64,000 nucleotides of DNA from Nostoc parmelioides FACHB-3921 (GCF_014696625.1 NZ_JACJQL010000022.1:1-64000); one strand, 5' to 3'. Shown: positions 43,748 to 52,804, numbered from the stretch's first letter. The notes: generated from the sequence alone by a model not told the origin. Numbers and translations: made by a program.

Positions 43748-45244
43748 ATGGCTATAAACACAGGAAAAAATAAGCTGGTGAATAGGCATATTCGACCCTG
43801 GCAACGCCTATTGGTGTTAGCGATTGGCTCGATGGTATTTGCTGTTTTTGCACCGACGATTGTGCAAGCGGCAGATACTCCTACCCTAGAATCTCTATCA
43901 GAAACTACCATCAAACTGCAAATTTCCATTGATACTACTTGGGTATTACTTTCTGGGTTTTTAGTATTTTTCATGCAAACCGGCTTCGCCATGTTAGAAG
44001 CAGGTTTAGTTCGCCAAAGAAGTGTAGTTAATACCCTACTAGAAAATTTCATTGACGCTGCTGTCACAGTTTTGGCGTGGTGGGCGGTGGGTTTTGGTAT
44101 CGCATTTGGTACAAGTGCAGGTGGTTTGTTTGGTATAGATACATTCTTTCTCAGCCAGTTACCGGGTGCTGATGGTAGCTACCCATTAGGCGCACCAGGT
44201 TCTACAGCTGCTATCAACACCTATACTTTGTTCTTTTTCCAGTTTGCCTTTGCTGCTACCGCCAGTACCATTACTACTGGTTCAATGGCTGGCAGAACCG
44301 ACTTTATAGGTGACTTAATTTATAGTGCGATCATGGGTGCTATTAGCTACCCAATTATCGTGCATTGGGCTTGGAACTCCAATGGCTGGTTAGGCAAACT
44401 CAGTTACCATGATTTCGCCGGTGGTTCGGTTGTTCATACTGTGGGTGGCTGGACAGCACTAGTGGGGGCATATTTACTTGGGCCTCGTCCCGAACGTCCT
44501 CCTTGGGGAAAATTACCACCAGCCCATAACTTAGCCTTGGCAACTTTGGGAACGATGATACTCTGGTTTGGCTGGTATGGCTTTAATCCTGGTTCAACCC
44601 TTGGTACTGCTAATCCTGGGTTGATTGGGTTAGTAACTATCAACACCACATTAGCAGCAGGTGCAGGCGCACTAGCAGCATTAATTTTTCTGTACGTTCG
44701 TACAGGTAAGTGGGATTTAGTTTACTGTCTCAATGGTTCTCTAGCTGGTTTAGTCGCAATTACAGCACCTTGTGCTTATGTGGCTCCTTGGGCTTCTGTA
44801 CTAATTGGTTTAACGGGGGGAATTTCCGTTGTATTAGGAGTGAGTTTAATTGAGTCACTCCACATCGATGACCCAGTGGGAGCATTTTCTGTCCACGGTA
44901 TCAGTGGCATGATGGGTACTCTCTCCATAGGCTTTTTAGGACAAGAGGAACTCACCCTTAATCAAAAAGCAGGACTATTACTAGGTGGTGGGTTTGATTT
45001 GCTAGGTATCCAAATGCTGGGGATAGTGGCGATTACGGTTTTCACGGTCGCTTTTGCCTTTCTGATGTATGGTGGACTCAAAGCTGTGGGATACTTACGT
45101 GTTAATGCTGAGGCTGATCGTATTGGCATTGATGCTTATGAACATGGTGCTTCAGTGTGGCCTGATGTTTACTCAGTTGAAGAGGTAAGCAAACTACAAG
45201 ACCAGACAAAAATTTCTGAAAATAAAACTTTAGAGGGGGAATAA
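43748..45244 (+). CDS. amt4: Ammonium transporter (Amt), first of three
   Basis: 498-aa Amt/Rh-family channel for uptake of ammonium. An N-terminal signal-like helix (LLVLAIGSMVFAVFAPTIVQ) ends at AADT, followed by eleven membrane helices. The twin histidines of the pore are in GGSVVHTVGGW and FSVHGISGMMG, and WFGWYGFNPGS and MQTGFAMLEAGLVR are further signatures. The C-terminus carries the DAYEHGASVWPD tail through which GlnK/PII can regulate Amt proteins. The symbol follows the order amt4-amt1-amtB known for Nostoc sp. PCC 7120, inferred from position. A strong NtcA box lies 240 bases upstream. Confidence 0.9.
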   Translation: MAINTGKNKLVNRHIRPWQRLLVLAIGSMVFAVFAPTIVQAADTPTLESLSETTIKLQISIDTTWVLLSGFLVFFMQTGFAMLEAGLVRQRSVVNTLLENFIDAAVTVLAWWAVGFGIAFGTSAGGLFGIDTFFLSQLPGADGSYPLGAPGSTAAINTYTLFFFQFAFAATASTITTGSMAGRTDFIGDLIYSAIMGAISYPIIVHWAWNSNGWLGKLSYHDFAGGSVVHTVGGWTALVGAYLLGPRPERPPWGKLPPAHNLALATLGTMILWFGWYGFNPGSTLGTANPGLIGLVTINTTLAAGAGALAALIFLYVRTGKWDLVYCLNGSLAGLVAITAPCAYVAPWASVLIGLTGGISVVLGVSLIESLHIDDPVGAFSVHGISGMMGTLSIGFLGQEELTLNQKAGLLLGGGFDLLGIQMLGIVAITVFTVAFAFLMYGGLKAVGYLRVNAEADRIGIDAYEHGASVWPDVYSVEEVSKLQDQTKISENKTLEGE

Positions 45245-45666
45245 AATGGCAAATTTGCTCGATATTTTTTGTGACCAATCTTTACAGAAGTTTCTTGGAA
45301 ATGATATTGACAATTTGAGGCGATCGCCCGTTGAAATCATCAAATTTTGTTAATTAAAGACTCAATGAAGGAGACATGAATAATTTGAAAAAGAATCTAT
45401 AATAAACTTTTCAGAATTTCTGAAAATAATATTTACAAAAGTGCCATCAATTTTCTAAACTCCTACTTAGGTCGGTTAAATTCCCCATTTGTAAATTTGT
45501 GATGTCAATAAAGAATAGCAAATAACCACTTAATTTCACCTAAGTAGTCTTGCTTTGTAAACTCCTCACACAAGAACTGATGAGAAAGAGTCTACGAACT
45601 AGGAGCTCAGTACTCATTACTTTCTTTTGCTGTTAAAGATAGTTGGAAGGTTAGCAATTCGGACTC
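45245..45666. other. Leader between first and second amt genes, with a Yfr1-like motif
   Basis: No long gene; a 35-codon frame (MANLLDIFCDQSLQKF) starts one base after the amt stop behind GAGGGGGA, but is probably accidental. ACTCCTCACAC at 45561-45571 equals the conserved single-stranded core of the cyanobacterial small RNA Yfr1, though I see no clear flanking stem. No perfect NtcA box was found here. Confidence 0.4.
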
Positions 45667-47223
45667 ATGTACCAACAGAAATCAAGAACAAAAAATAGGC
45701 GCTTTTCTACCAGAAATTACGCTAAAAATAGACAATCTAACTCGCAAATCCAGATATTTAATCTAGTCAAAAAACTCTCTCCCAGTTGGCAAGCTTGTAT
45801 ACCCCTGGCTTGTTTGATTGTTTTGGCTTGGAGTTATGTGGCAGTTGCTCAAGCCCCAGCAGCAGGGCCGACAACAGCAGAACTAAAAGTTGCGCTTGAC
45901 ACCCTATGGGTAGCGATCGCCGCCTTTCTAGTATTCTTTATGAATGCTGGTTTTGGTATGTTAGAAACTGGCTTCTGTCGTCAGAAAAATGCTGTTAACG
46001 TTTTAGCTAAAAACCTGATTGTTTTTGCCTTAGCAACCGTTGCTTTTTGGGCAATCGGTTTTGGGTTAATGTTCGGTAATGGCAATGATTTCATTGGCTT
46101 CAATGGGTTGTTTCTCACAGGAGAAGATAACAGCCCGGCAACAGGTGATGCTTATAAAGGTGTGTTCAGTGCTTTAAGTTGGGCTGGCGTACCTTTAGCC
46201 GCAAAATTCTTATTCCAGTTGGTGTTTGCTGGAACTGCGGCAACAATTGTGTCTGGCGCAGTTGCCGAAAGAATTAAGTTTGTTGACTTCTTGATTTTCA
46301 GCCTTTTACTTGTAGGTATCGCCTACCCCATTACCGGACACTGGATTTGGGGCGCGGGTTGGTTGGCCAAGGCTGGTTTTTGGGACTTTGCTGGTTCTAC
46401 AGTGGTTCATTCAGTTGGCGGTTGGGCAGCTTTGATGGGAGCTGCATTTCTGGGTCCCCGTATTGGTAAATATCAAGACAAGCAAGTTGTGGCTTTACCT
46501 GGTCACAACATGAGTATTGCTACCTTAGGCTGCTTGATTCTGTGGTTAGGTTGGTTTGGTTTCAACCCTGGTTCTGTGATGGCTGCTGACCCCAATGCTA
46601 TTACTCACATTGCCTTAACAACTAACATGGCTGGTGCCGTTGGTGGTATTGCTGCTACTGCTACCGCTTGGCTGTACTTAGGTAAACCAGACCTGTCAAT
46701 GATTATCAATGGCATTTTGGCTGGTTTAGTTGGTGTTACTGCATCTTGTGCTTATGTCAGCATTCCTAGCTCTATTATTATCGGTTTGATTGCCGGAGTC
46801 ATAGTAGTTTTCTCTGTGACTTTCTTTGACAAACTAGGTATTGATGACCCAGTAGGAGCGACTTCAGTTCACCTTGTTTGTGGTGTTTGGGGTACTCTGG
46901 CAGTTGGTTTGTGGTCGGTTGGCCCTGGTGTTTACTCCTGGTATGGTGAGGGTCTTGGCCCAGCCAAGGGTTTATTTGCAGGTGGCGGCTTAGGACAGTT
47001 GATTACTCAATTCTTAGGTGCTGCCGCAGTAGGCGGTATGACTGTACTTGTCAGTAGCATTTTCTGGCTAGTATTAAAAGCCACCTTGGGTATTAGAGTT
47101 ACTAGGGAAGAAGAATTAGAAGGCTTGGATATCGGTGAACACGGTATGGAAGCCTACAGTGGATTCCTGAAAGAAGCTAGCCCTGGTGGATTTGCAGAAG
47201 GCAAGACATCTGACGGCTATTAA
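45667..47223 (+). CDS. amt1: Ammonium transporter (Amt), second of three
   Basis: 518-aa Amt protein with a long basic N-terminal stretch, a signal-like helix (ACIPLACLIVLAWSYVAVAQ) and eleven membrane helices. The twin histidines are in GSTVVHSVGGW and ATSVHLVCGVWGT. Other signatures are FFMNAGFGMLETGFCRQKNA and GWFGFNPGSVM. The C-terminal tail has LDIGEHGMEAYSGF. The ATG at 45667 gives an unusually long leader peptide before the signal; a later start is possible but no better one is evident. Transcription stops at a strong hairpin at 47370. Confidence 0.92.
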   Translation: MYQQKSRTKNRRFSTRNYAKNRQSNSQIQIFNLVKKLSPSWQACIPLACLIVLAWSYVAVAQAPAAGPTTAELKVALDTLWVAIAAFLVFFMNAGFGMLETGFCRQKNAVNVLAKNLIVFALATVAFWAIGFGLMFGNGNDFIGFNGLFLTGEDNSPATGDAYKGVFSALSWAGVPLAAKFLFQLVFAGTAATIVSGAVAERIKFVDFLIFSLLLVGIAYPITGHWIWGAGWLAKAGFWDFAGSTVVHSVGGWAALMGAAFLGPRIGKYQDKQVVALPGHNMSIATLGCLILWLGWFGFNPGSVMAADPNAITHIALTTNMAGAVGGIAATATAWLYLGKPDLSMIINGILAGLVGVTASCAYVSIPSSIIIGLIAGVIVVFSVTFFDKLGIDDPVGATSVHLVCGVWGTLAVGLWSVGPGVYSWYGEGLGPAKGLFAGGGLGQLITQFLGAAAVGGMTVLVSSIFWLVLKATLGIRVTREEELEGLDIGEHGMEAYSGFLKEASPGGFAEGKTSDGY

Positions 47224-47249
47224 AGGGGAAGATTACACAACTACCTAAG

Positions 47250-47346
47250 ATAGCGGTTGACGGTTGTCTGTTGACAGACTTGAAAGCCTTTTATTGTCAG
47301 GGTTTTATCTTAGCTTGATCTCCTAATCTATCTGGCTACGGCTATA
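47250..47346. repeat. About 97-bp dispersed repeat, copy 2 (inverted relative to 25.1 kb)
   Basis: Its reverse complement shares TATAGCCGTAGCCAGATAGA, GATAAAACCCTGACAA and CTTTCAAGTCTGTCAAC with 25094-25183. It sits between the amt1 stop codon and the terminator, so it would be part of the amt1 mRNA 3' end. Nature unknown. Confidence 0.75.
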
Positions 47347-47369
47347 AATCCTCTAGTTAGAGTCTATGA

Positions 47370-47400
47370 CCCCGGTTTCTTGGTGAAACTGGGGTTTTTT
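47370..47400 (+). terminator. Rho-independent terminator after amt1
   Basis: CCCCGGTTTC pairs with GAAACTGGGG (10 bp, one G-U pair), loop TTGGT, then six T. Separates amt1 from amtB, which therefore needs its own promoter. Confidence 0.92.
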
Positions 47401-47572
47401 AATCTGGATTTCTATGAATACTGAGGAGGTTAATTAATGAGTACATAATTTAACAGAACACACTAGCTGATTAATAGCATCTCCAAAAAGAATTATTTTT
47501 TGATTAAAATTTGTGGAAAGATAAATCAGAGTAGCTTGCAAGACAAAAATCTTTGGCTAAAAGTAATGAAAT

Positions 47573-47594
47573 GTAACTAAGTATACAAGGTTAC
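47573..47594. promoter_or_regulatory. Two overlapping NtcA boxes before amtB
   Basis: GTAACTAAGTATAC (47573-47586) and GTATACAAGGTTAC (47581-47594) both fit GTA-N8-TAC exactly and overlap by six bases. A weaker GTA-N8-TAA lies just upstream at 47562. The boxes end only 26 bases before the GTG start, which is closer than normal for activation, so they may repress or act from an unusual position. Confidence 0.5.
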
Positions 47595-47620
47595 TGATCA
47601 TTAGGGAGTAAGAAATAAAC

Positions 47621-49033
47621 GTGTTTCAGAAAATTTTGATAATTGGGGTGATTACCCTACTACTGCTGATAAGTCCTGTCATGGGTAGTGCTTGGGCGCA
47701 AGCCCCAGCTACGGCTCCACCTGCTGATACAGGAGATACAGCATTTATGCTGATTTCATCAGCCCTAGTCTTACTGATGACACCAGGATTGGCGTTTTTT
47801 TATGGTGGATTTGTACGATCGCGCAATATTCTCAATACATTGATGATGAGTTTTGTATTGATGGCGATCGTGGGCGTTACCTGGGTTTTATGGGGTTATA
47901 GTCTGTCGTTTGCCCCAGGGCTGCCCTTTATTGGTGGCTTACAGTGGTTTGGGTTAAACGGTGTGGGACTAGAAACCACAGGTTATCTGCAAGGTTCAGA
48001 GCCGGCGAATGTGGTTTCTTATGCCGGGACGATTCCCCATCAGGCATACATGATATATCAAGCCATGTTTGCCATTATCACCCCAGCCTTAATTTCTGGT
48101 GCGATCGCCGAACGGATGAGTTTCCGTGCCTATTGCCTATTTGTGCTACTGTGGTCAACCTTTGTTTACACGCCTCTAGCCCACATGGTTTGGGCAAAAG
48201 GTGGATTCTTAGGTTTATATGGCGGCTTAGGCGCGCTCGACTTCGCCGGTGGTACAGTAGTTCACATTAGCTCTGGGGTTTCTGCCCTTGTGGCCGCAAT
48301 CATCCTGGGGCCAAGAAAAACCCATCCCGATCGCCTCAGCCCTCCCCACAACGTAACATTTATTTTGTTGGGTGCTGGTTTGCTATGGTTTGGCTGGTTC
48401 GGTTTTAATGCTGGGAGTGCCTTATCTGTTGCTAGCAGCACTTCTGGCAATTTCATCACTAATCCAGCCACAACTGCCTTCGTTGCCACCAACACTTCAG
48501 CCGCAGCCGGGGCTTTAATGTGGCTAATTCTAGAAGGAGTATTACGCGGTAAACCCACCGCCGTAGGTGCAGCCACAGGCGCAGTTGCTGGTTTAGTAGG
48601 GATTACCCCAGCCGCCGGCTTTGTCACCCCTCTAGCGTCAATTTTGATAGGTTTTATCACAGCTTTTGTTTGCTTCTATGCCGTAAGTTTCAAGCACAAG
48701 TTAAATGTTGATGATGCCTTAGATACCTACCCGGTGCATGGTGTTGGTGGAACAGTTGGCGCAATTCTCACAGCCTTCTTTGCCACCGCCGAAGTTAACT
48801 CAGGCGGTAAAAACGGCGTACTCAAGGGTAATTTTGGTGAACTAGGTGTAGAATTGGCCGCGATTGTCATCGCCTATGTAATTGCAGCAGCCGGTACTTG
48901 GATAATCTTGAAGATTATTGATGCTACCGTTGGCTTACGTGTCAAAGAAGAAGCCGAATATCAAGGTTTAGATATCAACGAACACGGAGAAGAAGCATAC
49001 AACTCCGAGTTTAGCGATCGCATCGTACCGTAG
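47621..49033 (+). CDS. amtB: Ammonium transporter (AmtB), third of three
   Basis: 470-aa Amt channel with a signal peptide (ILIIGVITLLLLISPVMGSAWA) and eleven helices. It belongs to another Amt subgroup than its two neighbours: the entry region reads TPGLAFFYGGFVRSRNILNT, while the twin histidines are in GGTVVHISSGVSA and YPVHGVGGTVGA. The C-terminal tail ends GLDINEHGEEAYNSEF, the GlnK-contact segment of bacterial AmtB. The GTG at 47621 is preceded by AGGGAG with normal spacing, and the signal peptide leaves little room for another start. Likely nitrogen-regulated, judging from the NtcA boxes. Confidence 0.93.
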   Translation: MFQKILIIGVITLLLLISPVMGSAWAQAPATAPPADTGDTAFMLISSALVLLMTPGLAFFYGGFVRSRNILNTLMMSFVLMAIVGVTWVLWGYSLSFAPGLPFIGGLQWFGLNGVGLETTGYLQGSEPANVVSYAGTIPHQAYMIYQAMFAIITPALISGAIAERMSFRAYCLFVLLWSTFVYTPLAHMVWAKGGFLGLYGGLGALDFAGGTVVHISSGVSALVAAIILGPRKTHPDRLSPPHNVTFILLGAGLLWFGWFGFNAGSALSVASSTSGNFITNPATTAFVATNTSAAAGALMWLILEGVLRGKPTAVGAATGAVAGLVGITPAAGFVTPLASILIGFITAFVCFYAVSFKHKLNVDDALDTYPVHGVGGTVGAILTAFFATAEVNSGGKNGVLKGNFGELGVELAAIVIAYVIAAAGTWIILKIIDATVGLRVKEEAEYQGLDINEHGEEAYNSEFSDRIVP

Positions 49034-49122
49034 AAATTTAGTTACAGCCCAAAAATGTTTTGACGACCGACTAATGACTAATAAGAAATACCGATTTAAA
49101 ATCTGAGTCAAATCATTGGTAG

Positions 49123-49950
49123 ATGTCGCTAGTCGTGTCAACTTCTGCAAAACACTTTCCTGTTTGGGCTTTTTTCTCACTGGTATCCAACGGTATACTG
49201 ATGCTGGCTGTCATCTTGCTAATTTGGCAACAGCAGAAATTGTCCGTCTTTTCCAGTAATGCACCCCTCTCAGTTCCAGTTAGTCAACCCCAAGCTGTTG
49301 CACCAGAGTTAGGCCCCCGTCACCAACTCAATTACCAACAGTGGGTAGATATTCTCAAACAAGAAGCCAACGTTGCTGCCGAAAAACGTCCCCAGCGCTT
49401 AAGTATAATGGCTGGGGATTCTCTAAGTCTGTGGTTTCCCGTCGAATTATTACCAGAAGATAGAAACTGGCTCAATCAGGGAATTTCTGGCGAAACCAGT
49501 GGGGGATTATTACAAAGATTGAATCTTTTTGACAAGACTCAACCAGAGACAATTTTTGTCATGATTGGCATTAATGACTTAATTCGTGGGGTAAATGATG
49601 AAGTCATTTTAGATAATCAGCAACAAATTCTCCGTTACCTGCGAAAAACTCACCCCAAAACTAAAATTTTTGTCCAGTCAATTTTGCCTCATGGGGCAGA
49701 AGATGCAACCTGGGAAGGAAAAGAAAAACTTCTAGCTATTCCCAACAGCCGTATTCAAAAGTTAAATCAGCAATTACGAAGCATAGCTACTAAACAAAGT
49801 GTTACATATCTGGATTTGTATCCCTTGTTTACTAACCAAAAAGGCAATATCCGCCCAGAGTTTACCACTGATGGCTTACACCTAAGCCCAGCAGGTTATG
49901 TGGTTTGGCGCACGGCGTTACAAGTTTATCAACAGAGGGTAGACAAATGA
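49123..49950 (+). CDS. SGNH/GDSL hydrolase, membrane anchored
   Basis: 275-aa esterase-like protein. One N-terminal hydrophobic segment (VSNGILMLAVILLIW) is followed by the SGNH blocks: I with the nucleophile in IMAGDSLSLWF, II with Gly in QGISGETSGG, III with Asn in MIGINDLIRG, and V with the Asp/His pair in TDGLHLSPAGYVVWRTAL. The substrate is not predictable; such enzymes often deacylate lipids or deacetylate polysaccharides in the periplasm. It follows amtB by 89 bp but shows no functional link with ammonium uptake. Confidence 0.88.
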   Translation: MSLVVSTSAKHFPVWAFFSLVSNGILMLAVILLIWQQQKLSVFSSNAPLSVPVSQPQAVAPELGPRHQLNYQQWVDILKQEANVAAEKRPQRLSIMAGDSLSLWFPVELLPEDRNWLNQGISGETSGGLLQRLNLFDKTQPETIFVMIGINDLIRGVNDEVILDNQQQILRYLRKTHPKTKIFVQSILPHGAEDATWEGKEKLLAIPNSRIQKLNQQLRSIATKQSVTYLDLYPLFTNQKGNIRPEFTTDGLHLSPAGYVVWRTALQVYQQRVDK

Positions 49951-50077
49951 AAATGCTTGTTGGGTTCAAGTCCCGCCTCTTGTGGGTGGCTGTCTTTAAT
50001 TTTGAATTTTGAATTTTGAATTTTGAATTGGAGCGAAGCGACTTGACTCTGGGAAAGTCTCAACACAGCAATTTTCT

Positions 50078-50986
50078 TTAGAAAGTTTTGAGTAGTCCTT
50101 TTGATTTACGGAAATTCCTTGCTACTTCTTTTATGTCTCGTAATTCGCCTTCAACTAAATAATTGAGTTGTCGCATTTCATCAGCAGAAATTTCACCAGT
50201 TAATTGAGCGATCGCTGTTTTTAATTGGGGATATTTTTTTAAGGTTTCTTGTCTGACAATTGGTGTTGCTTCATAAGGAGGGAAGTATTGTTGATCATCT
50301 TTGAGAACAACTAAACCTAAACGAGCAATTTGTCCATCTGTCGAGTTACCTGCTACCATATCAACTTGTTTTTGAATTAAGGCACGATATATTAAACCCA
50401 AGTCCATAATTTGCGGTGGTTTAGTAAACTTGAAACCGTAAGTTTTTGCTAAACCAGGAAAACCATCTTTTCGTTCTAAAAACTCGTAGCCAAAGCCGCC
50501 GCGCCATTGGGGTGTATATTGAGCCGCATCTGTGAGAGTTTGGATGTTATAGCGCCTAGCATCTTCACCACGGACAATGATAGCAAATGTGTTTTCAAAA
50601 CCTAAGCTAGGCATTACCTCTAGTTGAAACTGTTGACTATAAGCTTGTTTTAATTTCTCGTAAACTACTTGAGGATTATTAATTACTGGTTGTTTTAATA
50701 TACCAGTAAAAGCGGTGCCAGTATATTCAATATAAGCATCTATCTTGCCAGCAAGAATCGCATTATGACAAACAAAAGAGCCTCCTAATCGGGGACGGCG
50801 AGATACTTTTAAGTTAGTAGTTTCTTCAATTTGTTGCGCTAAAATTTCACCTAGTATATCTTGTTCGGTAAAATCTTTAGAGGCTACAATAATATCACCA
50901 ATATTTGTATTTGTGCTGGGACTACAACTAGCGATCGCCAGCACAAAAGCCAAAGACAATAAGAAAAATATTAAAAATTTTTTCAT
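50078..50986 (-). CDS. Osmoprotectant-type ABC transporter, substrate-binding lipoprotein
   Basis: 302-aa lipoprotein (signal FLIFFLLSLAFVLAIASCS with Cys at about 21) of the OpuC/OsmF family that binds glycine betaine, choline or related compounds. Family features: IIVASKDFTEQDILGEILAQ, GKIDAYIEYTGTAFTGIL, and NSTDGQIARLGLVVLKDDQQ with YFPPYEATPIV. It is the last gene of a three-gene minus-strand operon behind the ATPase and the permease. The actual substrate in this organism is not known and could be an amino-acid derivative. Confidence 0.9.
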   Translation of the reverse strand: MKKFLIFFLLSLAFVLAIASCSPSTNTNIGDIIVASKDFTEQDILGEILAQQIEETTNLKVSRRPRLGGSFVCHNAILAGKIDAYIEYTGTAFTGILKQPVINNPQVVYEKLKQAYSQQFQLEVMPSLGFENTFAIIVRGEDARRYNIQTLTDAAQYTPQWRGGFGYEFLERKDGFPGLAKTYGFKFTKPPQIMDLGLIYRALIQKQVDMVAGNSTDGQIARLGLVVLKDDQQYFPPYEATPIVRQETLKKYPQLKTAIAQLTGEISADEMRQLNYLVEGELRDIKEVARNFRKSKGLLKTF

Positions 50987-51025
50987 ACTGAATAACTGGA
51001 AAAAGATTTTCTTTATAAAAAATAA

Positions 51026-51658
51026 TTACGAATTAACCTTGAATTTCTGCTCTAACAATCCAATTAATAAATCAGCCAATAAAGCAATTGCCGCCGCAGG
51101 AACTGCCCCAGCTAAGATTAATTGATCATTGACTACAGCAATTCCTCGAAAAATAAACACGCCCAAGCCACCAGCACCAATGGCAGCTGCAATAGTGGCA
51201 ATTCCAATAGAGATCACTGTCGCTACTCGCACCCCAGCCAAAATCACAGCCATTGCTAAGGGAATTTCTACCTGTAATAGCAATTGTCTATCAGTCATTC
51301 CCATTCCCCGCCCAGCTTCTCGAATCGCCGGATCTACTCCAGAAATACCTGTATAAGTATTACGAATTAGTGGCAGTAGGGAATACAAAGCCAGGGCGAC
51401 AATTGCTGGAGTCGCACCAATACCACCAATTACAGGAACAGGGATGAGTAAGCCAAACAATGCCAAACTGGGAATAGTTTGGAGAATATTAGCTATACCT
51501 AAAATCGGTTGTCGCAGTTGTTTTTGGCGCGTGATTAAAATCCCTAAAGGAATGCCAATAATAATAGCAATACTAATAGCAACACTTACTAAAAATAAAT
51601 GCTCTATTGTGCGTTGTAGGATTTCTGGCGCATACTTAATTAAGAAGAAATCTTTCAT
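51026..51658 (-). CDS. Osmoprotectant-type ABC transporter, permease
   Basis: 210-aa inner-membrane permease with five or six helices and the ABC-coupling EAA loop (REAGRGMGMTDRQLLLQVEI). Typical OpuCB/ProW-like patterns are IPLGILITRQKQLRQPILGI, NILQTIPSLALFGLLIPV and AGGLGVFIFRGIAVVNDQLI. It lies 39 bp before the binding-protein gene and 107 bp after the ATPase gene; the second gap holds a copy of the A/T-rich hairpin repeat, which may tune the ratio of the products. Confidence 0.92.
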   Translation of the reverse strand: MKDFFLIKYAPEILQRTIEHLFLVSVAISIAIIIGIPLGILITRQKQLRQPILGIANILQTIPSLALFGLLIPVPVIGGIGATPAIVALALYSLLPLIRNTYTGISGVDPAIREAGRGMGMTDRQLLLQVEIPLAMAVILAGVRVATVISIGIATIAAAIGAGGLGVFIFRGIAVVNDQLILAGAVPAAAIALLADLLIGLLEQKFKVNS

Positions 51659-51669
51659 GGATTGGGGTT

Positions 51670-51735
51670 TGGAGACAAAAAAAGTAAAAAGGTAAAAGAT
51701 TTTTTATTTTGACTTTTGCCTTGGATTGGGGATTG
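51670..51735. repeat. A/T-rich hairpin repeat, copy 3
   Basis: AAAAAAAGTAAAAAGGTAAA and GATTTTTTATTTTGACTTTT, matching the copies at 37.2 and 39.7 kb. Unlike those, this one lies inside an operon, between the ATPase and permease genes. Confidence 0.6.
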
Positions 51736-51765
51736 GGGAACTATTATCAATTTTGAATTGTTCAA

Positions 51766-52557
51766 TTAACTAGTTTGTAGAGAATGCAGACATTGAAGAA
51801 AAGCAAGACTTTCTGGATGCTGGGAAGCCATAAACTCATCTTTTGTACCTAAAACTACCAACTCTCCTCCATACATTAACCCAATTCTTGATGCTAAAAC
51901 AAAGGCTTCTTGGATATCATGAGTCACAAAAACCACTGTCTTACCTAATTCCTGCTGTAATCGCCGAAACTCTCGTTGCAATTCTAAGCGTGTAATGGGA
52001 TCAAGTGCGCCAAAGGGTTCGTCCATCAACAAAACTGGGGGATCTGCGGCTAAAGCCCTTGCTACGCCGACTCTTTGCCTCTGTCCTCCAGATAGTTCAT
52101 GGGGGTAGCGTTGAGCGAATTGTGCTGGATTTAAGCCTACCAAGTGTAGCAATTCATAAACCCGCGTTTTAATTTGTTTGGGTAGCCAGCCTTCTAAAGT
52201 TGGTACTAAACCCACGTTGCGTTCTACAGTGAAATGGGGAAATAGCCCTGTTTCTTGAATTACATAACCAATCTTGCGCCGCAGTTTAATTTCATCCCAC
52301 TGATTTGTAGGTATTCCTTGAAATAAAACTTCGCCTTGGGTGGGTGTAAACAGATGATTGATTAATTTCATAGTGGTAGTTTTGCCACTACCACTACGTC
52401 CGAGTAATACTAGTGCTTCTCCTTCGTAGATGGCAAAGTTGAGATGGGATACAAGAGGACGATGATTACGGCTAAATGTAACATCACGGAATTCAATTGT
52501 TGCTGGTTTGGCTTGCGGCATAATATTCATTTTTAATTCGTAGCAGAACTGACCCAT
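51766..52557 (-). CDS. Osmoprotectant-type ABC transporter, ATP-binding protein
   Basis: 263-aa ATPase of the OpuCA/ProV type without the CBS pair. Walker A is LLGRSGSGKTTTMKLI, the signature is LSGGQRQRVGVARALA, Walker B LLMDEPFGALDP and the switch His is in VFVTHDIQEAF. It powers uptake by the permease and binding protein encoded downstream. The open frame begins at 52557; ATGs at 52530 and 52521 (MNIMPQAKPATIEF) are equally possible and fit the family N-terminus better. First gene of the operon. Confidence 0.92.
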   Translation of the reverse strand: MGQFCYELKMNIMPQAKPATIEFRDVTFSRNHRPLVSHLNFAIYEGEALVLLGRSGSGKTTTMKLINHLFTPTQGEVLFQGIPTNQWDEIKLRRKIGYVIQETGLFPHFTVERNVGLVPTLEGWLPKQIKTRVYELLHLVGLNPAQFAQRYPHELSGGQRQRVGVARALAADPPVLLMDEPFGALDPITRLELQREFRRLQQELGKTVVFVTHDIQEAFVLASRIGLMYGGELVVLGTKDEFMASQHPESLAFLQCLHSLQTS

Positions 52558-52571
52558 CTGGCAAAATAGTA

Positions 52572-52629
52572 GGTGCGTCAGATGTGGAAAATTCCTAAAT
52601 TTGTACGAAATTAGTGAGTCTGACGCACC
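52572..52629. repeat. Inverted-repeat element with GGTGCGTCAGA ends
   Basis: GGTGCGTCAGA at 52572 and TCTGACGCACC at 52619 are perfect 11-bp inverted ends around 36 A/T-rich bases. Size and form suit a small MITE-like insertion in the gap between two operons. Confidence 0.6.
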
Positions 52630-52750
52630 CTAAAGTTAGTTTGATTATGACATTTTTATATATCTTTGCTACTGACCACTGATAAAACTCTATCCTCTTG
52701 TGGGTGGAGTTTTTATTTATATGATTGGTTACCAAAAACATAATCTCAGT

Positions 52751-52781
52751 AAAAAACGCACCGTGTTATGTGGCGGTGCGT
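52751..52781 (-). terminator. Rho-independent terminator of the second ABC operon
   Basis: On the minus strand ACGCACCG and CGGTGCGT form a perfect 8-bp stem with a 9-10-base loop, followed by TTTTTT, 23 bases after the permease stop codon. Confidence 0.9.
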
Positions 52782-52804
52782 GATAGCAAAGCTAAATTAA
52801 TTAG

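Noticed and set aside
45246..45353. 35-codon frame right after the first amt gene
   Set aside because: Well-placed GAGGGGGA but no domain and HIP1 inside the frame; could be real but not supported enough.
49961..49980. tRNA T-arm-like GGGTTCAAGTCCCGCC
   Set aside because: No acceptor, D or anticodon arm can be formed around it, and no tRNA end follows; taken as chance or a minute tRNA remnant.
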